The notes under the pieces: generated by a model
The model's database searches: none
What the model saw: only the letters and a program-made list of their open reading frames with translations
What the model was told of the DNA's origin: nothing
Assembly (NCBI RefSeq): GCF_036370855.1
Contig: NC_088099.1
Coordinates: forward strand, 143,733,017-143,797,016
Direction of reading: 5' to 3'
Length of the DNA stretch: 64,000 nucleotides
Source: Dromaius novaehollandiae
Lineage: Eukaryota > Chordata > Aves > Casuariiformes > Dromaiidae
Shown here: in pieces, positions 47,401 to 60,182 of the stretch
How positions within the stretch are numbered: position 1 is the stretch's first letter
How the letters are laid out: every line of letters starts with the position of its first letter
Translations under genes and position numbers: made by a program

Positions 47401-50400
47401 CAGCAGAGCTGCTAGTTGTTCTTTTTTTCCCCATAGGCTATAGATTTGCAGAATCATCTCCCCGTCTCCAGAGAAATGCCCTTTGATGGACTGCCTTTCC
47501 TCATTTTCCCCTTCCCAGGAATAAACAGTCAGTCAGAACATCTCTGTTTTCTAAAAGCAGCCCAGAAAGAAAACAACACTGTGCTTTCCAGTTCCTGACA
47601 GGATTTACCGTCTTTTAAGACAGCTATTCCTACTGACTTCCTGGACTGCCTTCCCTGGCCTGTGTCAGGGTAACCCCCTCCCAAGAAAAACCTGTTGTGC
47701 TCCTTTTGTGAGTGGATAAACCTTCCTTGCCACCCACCCCCTTTTAATTGGATATGATTAGGCAGAGGGAGGAATAACTAAATACCTACGGGAGAAAAGA
47801 TGAGAGAGAAGAAAGAACTAAATGCTGCATTAGGAGGGGGAATGAAAGCTATCTGAGGTCATTTTCTTTTATTTCCTTCCACGTCTTCCTTTCACAGAAA
47901 AAAGAAAATACAGTGAGAAGCAACGTACTTAAATATACATATATATACTTTTGTATGGAAATGTGTCTAGCTCTGCAATTGAGTTTTTGCTTCTAGATGT
48001 TGACAAGTATGCCTGACAGTCTGAGATAGTGAAAGTGCAAGTCATCGAACAAAAAGCTGTGTGGAAAGCAGCAGAGAAAACGCATTTGAAGAAAAGGGAA
48101 ACTGCTTAAAGCATATCTTTTCAAGAGACTAAATTCCCTGGTCTAAACTGCAATAAGCAAGACAAAACACAACATTCCTCACTGGGGGAAAAGTGCAGGA
48201 AATATAAGAATAGAAGACAGCAGGCGAGTATCTGTTCAAGAGACAGCATATGCAAAGGTGAGTAATGTCTCATTCCTTGGATCGGTTTCAAATGGCAGCG
48301 TTCATGAAATCCAGAGAAGTGGAAATGGTGTTTGGCAAAAATAGCCTACTTAAAGGAGAATGAGTGCAGATTCTATTGACATATGGGGCTGTTAGCAAAC
48401 AAAAACTCTGGTTAGTGGCAATTAAGGTTGTTGCAGGAGACATTCCATTCACTCCAAAAACAGAAATAATGGAAAGAAGTGAACGGAAAGACGGATGTTT
48501 TTCTTCCACAAAACTATTAATACTGCCTATAGTATTATCAACAGTCTACTTCACAGGGTTTTCACCTGTATTTCCAGAGACATCAAAAAGTAATACATAC
48601 CTATGCTTCCTCTAACATATGCTCCAGTGTGGATTCTTTATGTACTTTTAAGAATTATTATTTTTCCCATATCAATTCATTTTTCATCATGCTACCACAA
48701 AATATTCAAGTAGCACTCAAAACTTATAGTCTATATTTGGGCTGATGCCATTTCAAAGAGACTTTTCTACAAAATAAAGGTTTAAAGCTTATGTTAAAAA
48801 TGAACTCTGTAACATAACTTCAAGCAAGTTGCAGCAAATGCTGTGCCATGATACCATCTGTGTTCAAGTACAGCTCTCATCCTATTGCTTCCTAAAGTGG
48901 AAAATAATGATAAAAAATAAAAACAGATAAGATGAAGAATTGTGTATTGGAATACATTATGAACCTGAGCCGTAGGATGCTTGTTACAAAAATGAACCCC
49001 CCCTTTATCTGCATGGCCATACAAAGTTGCCATTGTGGAAGCAGAAAGGTTGTATTCTTCACATTTAAATTAAGCAACAATGGTTTTCTCACCTGACACA
49101 ACTAGTAAACTATGGTGAGCTCTGCTTTACCTGATATCGCCCACCACTCTGAATACTTTGCTTTTTTCAGCTCCCTTCACAAGTGTTCCAGAAATACTCC
49201 ACAGGAAAATGACTGAAATTCTTTAATCCCTGGAGTAAATGGAAGGCACTAGAACTGAAGAGAAACCAAAAGAATATCCCACTGTTAAATCGATGTCTAA
49301 GACAACAGAAGTTTCTGGACAAAACTCATACAGAGAAAAATGTACATTATGACAAACCTCAACAAAGCTCTTAGGCCATGAAAAGTGTTATAAGAGATCC
49401 ATAAATGCTACAGGTAAAATGGCACCACAGAAAATGTAACTGTTCTTTGTATGACAAAATTTTAGAGAAAATTTTAAGAGTCCTATTCTTAGAAAGCCAC
49501 CCTTGCCAAAAGGAACTTAAAGCCTTTCTGAAATTTGGTTAAAGCACAGGATAGTTCTTTTGAAGATTTAGAAAAAAAATATCCCATTTTTTGTGATTTT
49601 ATCACATTCTGAGGCCTACAGCCATTTCGTTAGTTTAGGGAAAAAGACAGACAAGGAGCATGCCAAGAAGCTACCCAGGAGTGCATAGATGGAAAATACA
49701 TAGAAAAAGCCATGTAGGAAAGAATAGGAGGCACAACACATAAGGCAGTAAAGTTTACAGAGCCTTCCTACACCGTTTTCTCCCATACCATAGCAACCTA
49801 TTCCTGACCCGGAGTAGGTCACTTGTCAAGAATACATTTGTATTTACATTTTATTCATAGCTTCCTCTTTCTTTCCCAGAAGCAAGTACCTCACTCTTCC
49901 TATGCTATTCCCACATACCGTCTAACTGACAGATTTTTATGACTCTCTCTACATAAATACATGTCCACCCTGTGTTTTGGCTATTTCTGCATGATTTGTT
50001 TTTAATGAGTAGTCAAGCAAGTATTTGTGATCCAAGCATGAGTTGCTCAAAGTTACTGCTGACTGATTACCAGTTAACTCTCCACAGCTAAGATACTGTA
50101 GCCAACCATGTAACCATGACTTAAGGATTTATTTCTTGCATTAAAAAGGAATAAGGTGGAGTGCTCACTGCAGTCTCCTACAAATACAAGAGCTTCAAAT
50201 AAGTCCATAAGAGGGAATCTCCCTCTCCCAGAGAAGATGTTCATATTCCATCACATTATCAGATGCAAGATAAATCTGTGAGAAAAGAGTATCCCCATCC
50301 CATCCTTTGTAACCCACCATTTTCAAAGAACAGATGCTTTCTCCATCTTCCCCTGAAGGCATATAAACCACAGAAGACAAGCCTCAGCATCCTGAAATTG

Positions 50401-50734
50401 TTCCCTAGCTCAGGCTACTGTTAACATACCAAATTTACGTTCAGGTATCTCAGTTGCTTCCACTCAGACCCCAGTGTCAAACTGAGGTCTTATTTCCAAC
50501 TCTGTGAGATGGTGCAGATCGCAAAGTCCAGAAGAAAGCACACGAGACCTTAGGACGCAGCATACCTGAGATAGCTAATCAAGCCGGGGCAGACTCTTCA
50601 AAAGAAGTAAAGACAGACTTTTACCACCTTTAGGAAACACTTTAAAACTCTTCTTTTGAGAGAGCATCTCCAGCAACAGCATGCCCGTTTGTCTTCCCAA
50701 GGGCGAGGAGCATTTGGCACCCATGGACCCCTGT
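44441..50734. other. Intergenic DNA upstream of the YWHAZ CpG island
   Basis: Six kilobases, AT-rich, with no supported gene. AT-rich simple stretches occur at 45508-45565 and 46848-46905. A duplication ATGCCTTCAACT x2 lies at about 44708-44735. Reading frame 46093-46467 (124 residues) shows no recognisable domain. Enhancers may exist but cannot be recognised from one sequence. Confidence 0.6.
46848..46905 (+). repeat. AT-rich low-complexity tract
   Basis: A run built of TATATTT, TTATATAC, ATTTATATTTATATA and similar units, almost without G or C. Typical slippage-prone simple sequence. Confidence 0.85.
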
Positions 50735-51310
50735 CTGTTTGCACACCGGCGGCGCCCGGCGCCCTGCCGCCACCCCTGGGAGCTGAGGGTGCCGTCCAGG
50801 CCCCTCCGTGCCGTGTCCCGCGCTGGGTCTGCCGTTCTGAACCCCCACCCCCTCCCCGCTCCTCCTTCAGGATCCGCGTCCCCCCACCCCGCTCGGTTTG
50901 GCGTTACAGAGCCTGAAATTCCCCATCCCTTTCGTCCCCCCAAGCACACCCTCCACCCTGCCCATCAGAGGACCCCAAATCACGACCGGCCGTGGAAAAC
51001 GTGCCAGAAACTCAGAGGAAAGCGGGGGGGTGGAGGGGTTGCACTTTTTTTTTTTAACTGGGGAACCTCAGATCCCACAGCCAGGAGCGGAAAACACAAA
51101 GCCGCGGCGACGGCTCGGCCCCCGCGCGCGGTTAACGAGCGGCCCCCACACGAGACCGCCTCGGCGCTGCCACCGCCCCCCCCTCCCCACCCCCGTTTCC
51201 GCCCAGACCCGGGACAGCTCCGCCGCCGCCCCCCGCCTCCGTGGCCTGCGGGCAGAGCCGCCGCGACCGCGGCCAGGCGCGGGGCTTCCCGCCGCGGGGC
51301 GGGCCTGCCC

Positions 51311-51339
51311 GCCCGGCCCGGCCCGGCCCGGCCCGGCCC
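51311..51339 (-). repeat. GCCCG pentanucleotide repeat, (GGGCC)n on the minus strand
   Basis: Five perfect GCCCG units plus a degenerate sixth. The minus strand therefore has five GGG runs spaced by CC, a G-quadruplex-capable array about 350 bases upstream of the likely YWHAZ start. Confidence 0.9.
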
Positions 51340-51431
51340 CGCCCCAGCCCCAGCCTCCCGGCAGGCAGGGGGTGAGAGGCCCGGGCGGGCGGAGGGGCGG
51401 GACGGCGCCGCGCCCCGGCCCTGCGGCAGCG

Positions 51432-51459
51432 CGGACGAGCCCCCTGACGGGCTCGTCCG
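51432..51459. other. Perfect GC-rich inverted repeat (11-bp arms, 6-base loop)
   Basis: CGGACGAGCCC (51432-51442) and GGGCTCGTCCG (51449-51459) are exact reverse complements around CCTGAC. The predicted hairpin is very stable. It lies about 200 bases upstream of the CRE in the YWHAZ promoter. It could be a cruciform, a dimeric protein site or structure in an upstream transcript; the sequence does not decide. Confidence 0.9.
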
Positions 51460-51652
51460 GCCTCTGCAGTCGCAGGGCGGGAGGCGCGCGCCCGCGGGAG
51501 GGGCCGCCGCTTCTGGGCGTGTCGCCGCCGGCTCGCGCGCCCGCGCGCGCCGCCGGCGCCCGCGGCCGTTGCCGAGGCCTCCGCCCTGTGCAGGGAGCGC
51601 CGGGGGAGGCGCGGGCTCGTGCTCGCGCCCTCGCCGTTGCCATGGCCCCGCT

Positions 51653-51660
51653 TGACGTCA
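51653..51660. promoter_or_regulatory. YWHAZ: Full palindromic CRE, TGACGTCA
   Basis: Consensus cAMP-response element, the site bound by CREB/ATF family factors, about 160 bases before the exon 1 donor. Full-length CREs near a CpG-island start commonly act as core-promoter elements, and this is the only perfect one I noticed in the island. It lies 34 bases upstream of an inverted CCAAT box. Confidence 0.7.
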
Positions 51661-51693
51661 CGGGCGGTGCGCTGCCCGTGCGTTGCGGCGCGG

Positions 51694-51700
51694 TGATTGG
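51694..51700 (-). promoter_or_regulatory. YWHAZ: Inverted CCAAT box (NF-Y type)
   Basis: TGATTGG on the + strand is the complement of CCAATCA, the NF-Y site, which works in either orientation and is usually 60-100 bases upstream of a start. Together with the CRE at 51653 it marks a probable core promoter, with initiation somewhere around 51700-51780. Confidence 0.6.
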
Positions 51701-51704
51701 TGGA

Positions 51705-51819
51705 GACCCCGTGTGTGGCGCTGGGAGAGAGGCTGCAGCGAAGCGAGCCGCGAGACAGGCACAGTCCGCGCCGGCCGCCCGCCCCGAGACACTCGCCGCG
51801 TCGCTCCCGCCGCGCACAG
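51705..51819 (+). other. YWHAZ: YWHAZ non-coding first exon (5' UTR), approximate 5' end
   Basis: Probable 5' UTR exon. The 3' boundary is chosen at CGCGCACAG|GTAACGGG (51819/51820), a consensus splice donor downstream of the CRE/CCAAT pair. There is no ATG between 51700 and 51819, so the mature leader made with exon 2 would carry no upstream start codon. The 5' end is a guess; CpG-island genes use dispersed starts. Other donor-like sites exist at 52086/52087, 52175/52176 and 52732/52733, so alternative first exons are possible, as is known for mammalian YWHAZ. Splicing to the exon at 54248 is inferred. Confidence 0.55.
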
Positions 51820-54599
<2,780 letters not shown>

Positions 54600-54706
54600 T
54601 AAATGGTGCTAGCCCTCTCAGACTACTTCTAGTCTTTCAGTAAATGTGGTCTCTTGTGCCATTTCTGAAGGACAAGATTTAACAAATGTCTGTCTTTTCT
54701 TTCCCT

Positions 54707-54734
54707 AAAATACATACTATAAAATACATACTAT
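54707..54734 (+). repeat. Tandem duplication, 14 bp x2
   Basis: AAAATACATACTAT repeated exactly twice in tandem about 155 bases inside intron 2. No substitutions separate the copies. Confidence 0.92.
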
Positions 54735-56747
54735 ACTTTTTTTTAAAGCATAGTTAGTGCTAGTGTATTTAGAAATATGTTGAAACCTTATTTTATATAA
54801 AGGTAATAATTACGAAAAAATTAACATATTTATTTGTGACTGAACAAGATATAGGTTTAGTTTTGAGTCCCCCCACCCTACCCCTTATCCCAGAATGCAC
54901 TGTTTACGTCCTAGATGGCTCTGATTTCTAGAATTTTAATATGCTCTACTGGTTGTAAGAGGTAGTTCTTACTCTACGGAAACTGTGCCCCTCCCTGGGT
55001 AAGATGATGTAATGTTAGTTATGACTCAGCCATGCAGAAAATTGTCTGCAGGAAGAGGCAGTAGAAGTGCCGTGATGCCCTCTTAAACTTAAAATTTTTA
55101 GCAGCAAACTGTAAGGGGGCCAGAGTTAGGCATTTTCAGAGGCTTGTGTTTATGTTGAAACATGCATGTATCTGGCAAATAGCAGTATATTTTCATTAGG
55201 AGACTGGCTTATAAAATCCAAGCCTCTTCCAAATGCTTAGTCCAGATTGTCAGTTTTTTCAGTTGCATATGTCAGTAGTGCTTCAGTGAGCACATCGTTA
55301 ATGGTTGTCTAGTCCTGCCACTAGTGTGGTAGATGTTACTGTCAGCAGTAAAATTTTACGCTGCAAAAACATAAACTGCAAACTCTGCTGGTGTGTTGTC
55401 CTACATGTTACAAGGGATCAAGTCATACCTGGCAGTCACAGAATGACATATGATACGTGGAAGGTGTTAAGTAGCTGGGTATGTGGTTGAAGCCCTGATG
55501 TCAAACTAAAATTAAGATTAGTGACTAGTAGAAGCTTAGGTTGCTGTGTAATATAGCTAAATGAAATGGGTGGTGATTGCTTCTGGAAGACTGGTTCTCC
55601 AAGGGTGTGTAAAAGTCGGCATGAATAGCCCTGAGCCTTGGCTTCCAGTTTAGGTTGGCTTCCATGGTTATTGTAACACACCTAGTTTCGTATGTTTTGT
55701 TATTTTGGGTAAGGATAACCTACAAGCTTCCACTATAAAAGTGGAAATACCAGTGTAGAGGGAAGAACTAATTTACTAATTCTTAGGTTTTTAAGTGGTG
55801 GCTCAGCTATTTAGGCCATGGAAATAGGAATATAAATCTAAAGTTCTACTTCCATGTCTTTTTTGGTGTTTTTTTTTGTTTTGTTTGTTTGTTTTTATCA
55901 ATGGAAAGTCTTAAGGCAGGGAGGGGGATGCTTTCAGTTCAGTGTGATATGTTCTTTGTAAAACTAAGTTTGGTTTTAAGAAATAATTTTAATTAAGCCA
56001 TTGGTTTTAGAAAACTTTTTTAGTGGAACTTAACAAAGTGTTTGCAATTAATTTTTTTTTCTGATGGTGGAAACCAGACTGAGACAAAACTAGCTTGTTA
56101 TTACTGTGTGTGCTAAAAGCAAAAACGAAAACAAGAGAAAATAGTTTTCAAGTCTGGTAGAGCAAGTGTGTGCAAGGGGTGGGAAATCTTGTCTTGGGGT
56201 TTATGATACAAAATGGACTCGTATTTCTCTTTGCTGTGCTTAATGAGAAATATATAAATTATTTGAATAATTTATTGTTGTTTTACATGCTGTAACTTTT
56301 AGGCAGCTAATGTCTTACTCATTTTTAGTGTTGCCAGTCCAGTTTTTCTTAATGGATTACCATACAGCTGAAACAATGCCTTAGGCAATGATTAATAATA
56401 ATAAAACTACTTTTCTAGACTCAGATTTTAAAAAAAGCACTCATAACTTTTCTGTTATCCCTTTTGTGTTCAAGGGACAGGATTTAAAAATGTTTTCAAA
56501 TGGCATGCCCCGCATCCATGTAATTTGATAATTACATTGGAAAAAAAATTTTATTTAAAAACATATTCCTATTTCTTGGCTGGAATGTCCTTTTCACATG
56601 CATTTTTTTATTCACCTAGAAATTTGAATGACCATATTGCTTTACTTGAAGTCTACTTCCCTTTACCAGAGAAAAAGAATTGCAATAACATATTTAGTTT
56701 TTTCCTGTGAACAGGAATCTGGACAATGCTACATGCAAAGGTAGAAC

Positions 56748-56767
56748 TTTTTTTTTCCCCCCCCCCC
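56748..56767 (+). repeat. T9-C11 homopyrimidine tract
   Basis: Nine T followed by eleven C in intron 2. Slippage-prone; length may be uncertain in the assembly. Confidence 0.9.
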
Positions 56768-57681
56768 GGTATATTTGATGTAATTTTTGTGCAGTGTAGT
56801 CTATAACTGATAACAGAAATGAAAAATAATGCTTGCCACATCTTGATTGGTATGAAGTATGTCATTAACAGGATCTGAAGTGTTGACAAACATTCAAACT
56901 TTTAGTTGTGAGCCTTGTCAATTTCAGTACCAAAGCAACTGGGATACTTTGATATCTTTCATTAAGAGCGTGGATCTCTTTGAGCTGTTGCTGTGCCTTC
57001 AGTTGCCTGCTAGGCTCTTAAGTAATGTTTAATACCCTGGAGTGTTACATCACAGCTGAGTGTGGAAGTGACTGGTGTCCCAACTTCTGCGTTGAAGGGA
57101 GGAAACCAGTTAAGAGAATGTGTTTGTGAGTAGCAGAATGTAGCCAAAGCTGACTCCTCTGCAGCTTCTTGCTCTTTTCCCTCAATTCTTGAAAACAATT
57201 TGTTAGTGTTTAGGAAGAAACAGACCTTGTAATCCAGGGGACGATGAGTATACTAAACTGTTTCTGGGTTCTGTTCCTCGCTCTTACACTAATTTAAGGG
57301 GTAAATGAGAGCAGTTGCTGGACTTCTTTCTTGCTTCATAACTGTTAGGAACTTGGTGATTGAAAAATTTGGTAGTTAGGTTGTCCAGGTCCAACCACTT
57401 AGTTTTTCTCTCTATACTAACCTTGCAGCAGTCAAAACCAATGTGTACATCCTTGTCCCTTCCTAAATCTTCCCCCGCTTACACTTGTTTTGAGGCACCT
57501 ATGTTGCTCTCCAAGCAGACGAACTTTTGCTCCTGCTTACTACAGCCTCTGAGTGCTGCTGCACAAAGAGGAGAGCCCCAGAACCTCTGATGCAGCATGA
57601 GATCTATCACCAGATCTGTCAGATATACACTAAGCTGAAAGATATGTCAGTGTAACAGACCCTAATTTCTAGTACTGAAAA

Positions 57682-57729
57682 ACTGCAAATAATTACAACA
57701 CATCATGCATATTACAAGTTATTTGCAGT
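57682..57729. other. Inverted repeat with 11-bp perfect arms
   Basis: ACTGCAAATAA (57682-57692) and TTATTTGCAGT (57719-57729) are exact reverse complements 26 bases apart. Each arm carries a TGCAAAT-like octamer half, and the spacer holds ATGCAT. A paired POU-factor arrangement or a small hairpin is possible. The stem is too short for a convincing microRNA precursor. Confidence 0.8.
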
Positions 57730-59689
57730 GTAACAGTGAAGGTTGAATTACCTAATTCCTCAAGAAAAACATAGCAAAAAGTACAGTGCTATACTCGAGC
57801 ATCCTAAATGTACTTGAGTATTATAAAAAATTTCCAGCCTCAGAAACTCTATGTTGATACAGGAAATGAAGCTTTTTTAAAGTACTTTTCCTCATGTTAT
57901 TGAGTGTGTGCTTCACATCCTGTTTCACTTTCTATAGTAGAAGGAGGATCTGCTTGAAATACTGGTAAAATGGTCCTTTTTTTGTTATTTCCATAATAAA
58001 GGATGATATTAATCTAACAGGTGTGGATTTTCTTCAAAATGCTTTTTGCAGCTGATGAGAAACAGAACTATAGTTAAAGTGGTTCACATTAAGTCTGTAG
58101 TAGTATGAATCTTCCAGCTCATGAGGATTCTGAAATACAAAGAAGAAAGTGTGGAGAGGTCTTTGAATAGCCAACACCTCCTATTTCTTACTGCTTGCAT
58201 ATTAGAAGTTTTCAGGAGCTCTAAACTACTAGTAGCTTTCAGGCAATCTCTGACACAAATACAAACTAAACATTTAAAATATCACTGGTGACCTTCAGTT
58301 TACTATGAACATAATTCTAGATAGTTGCACTGTATTCTGTAATCTAGCACATGCAGCCATGGTCCCTTGTATTTCCTCTAAAATGTACCATATGTGATTT
58401 TTCCCATGTTCTTCTCCCATACCCAGTCTTCTGGGTGATCTGTCTTCCTGCCGTAAGCCTCCCATCAAAGTCATAGCTTACCTTAAGGAAATCTCTTTGT
58501 TTGCAGTGCCCAAGCACTATTTTTTTTCCCCCTTCTGAGCCTGTGATTTTCAGTTGTAACCCTTAAGGTGTGGAGTGCTTCCTGAAACCTTGGCTCTAGT
58601 TAGCATTCTAGAGTTACTGTTGCTTATAGATGCTACACAGCATTTTTCCTACTCACTCTCTGTCAGAAAAGCTCAAGGATAATGGCGCTGTTCAGGACCC
58701 TCTCAATAAGATGAACTGTTTGCTTGCTTTGCCGGGTCATTAATTCCTCCTAATTTCATGCTCAAAAGCATAAAATGGTACTCCTTATATACTTATACTA
58801 CTTACATTACTTTGCACTTGTTATGGATGTTACTTTTCAGAAGTGGTAATTGTTGTGGAAAGAGGAGGTGAAGTTAAATCTTAACTTGGTGACTTCAGGC
58901 TTGTGATTTGCTTGTGCATATTGTTTTTTGGGAGGTTGGGGTAAAGTTTAGCAACCTGTTATGGGGCTGCAGCCCTCTGGGGGGAGGGGAAAACATAATT
59001 CCATTCAAAATGCTTTTAAATGGTTTCTTATTCCTAAAGAGTATACTGCAAGTTTATCCTTGTTGCCTTCACATTCTCAAATTACTTTGCAGGCGACTAG
59101 AAAGCAGTCCCAAACACCTGGTAGGTTACCAGGTTAATAACTATTAAGCCCTTTTCTGTGCCAGTTCGTAATGACAGGATTAGGAAATTTAGTCTTCCCT
59201 CTTTCAGCAAGTCATGTGCCATTTAACACTCTTGCAGACAGACATATACATGCGTATTTATTTTTTTTTAAAGCCAATCATTGTTTGCTCCATTAAAAAT
59301 GTCCTCTTGCTGGTGGTAGTCACGAGCAGGTGAATAGATTGCTTGTGAGCCCCAGTAACTCATTCCATACCACTTTGAAATATTTCCATAGCATAAATAT
59401 TAACCAAAAGAAATGCAATGCTCTGATTTAAAATAGCTGCATTTAGTTCTGTGGCTCCTTCAGAATTGCCTTTTTTTTTTTTGGCTGCAGTTTGTTTCTG
59501 TCTGAGATTTGTGTCTTTTATTTGATGATTTTTGAAATACATAGGGGGAGGAGTTTGTGGAAACTTCTGTCTGCAGTATGTGGTTCTTCAAAGGAGGATG
59601 GTTCATTTTTTGAAACCTAAGAGGGGGATGTCCAATATCGTTGTTATGAAAATCTCAGCCCCTAATTTTTAAGCTGTTTTCATCAAATA

Positions 59690-60182
59690 ACGTAATTTGG
59701 AAGGGGGATCATTTAGTTCAACTCTGCTCAAAGCAAGTCCAGTGAGATCAGGTTGCTCAGTGCCTTGTCCAGTCAAATTTTGAATATCTTGAAGGATGGG
59801 GATTCCACAACCTCTCTGGACAGCCTGTACTAGTATTTGACTAGCCTTATATTAAAAGAAGAAAAAATCCTTATATGTGATCAGAGCCTCCTGTGTTCCA
59901 AATTTGCTGCTGCTTCTCATCCTTTCACTGTAGACCTCCAAGGAGAGTCTGGTTCAGTCTTCTGCAGGTAGCTGTAGGCAGCAGTAAGATCTCCCATTTG
60001 ATCTTTTCTTCTTCAGGCTGAACAAACTAAGCTCTCAGCTTCTCCTTTTGCGTCATGTGCTCCAGCCTCACAGTCATGCTGGTAGTCTCCGCCAGACTCA
60101 TTTCAGTACATTCATGTCTGTCTTGTACTGTGGAGCCTGAACCTGGATATAGGTCTCCAGATCGCATATCACTTTGTTAGAC
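59690..60182 (-). repeat. CR1 LINE, old 3'-end fragment in YWHAZ intron 2
   Basis: Diverged CR1 on the minus strand, antisense to YWHAZ. Recognisable blocks from left to right are GGGGGATCATTTAGTTCAAC, CCACAACCTCTCTGGACAGC, then CTTCTTCAGGCTGAACAAAC, AAGCTCTCAGCTTCTCC and the TGTGGAGCCTGAACCTGG/CCAGAT block. All match the order of the CR1 3' region. No coding capacity remains, and the terminal octamers are lost. Confidence 0.85.

Noticed and set aside
57682-57729. MicroRNA precursor
   Set aside because: The stem is 11 bp, plus two weak pairs, with a 26-base spacer, far short of a usual pre-miRNA stem.
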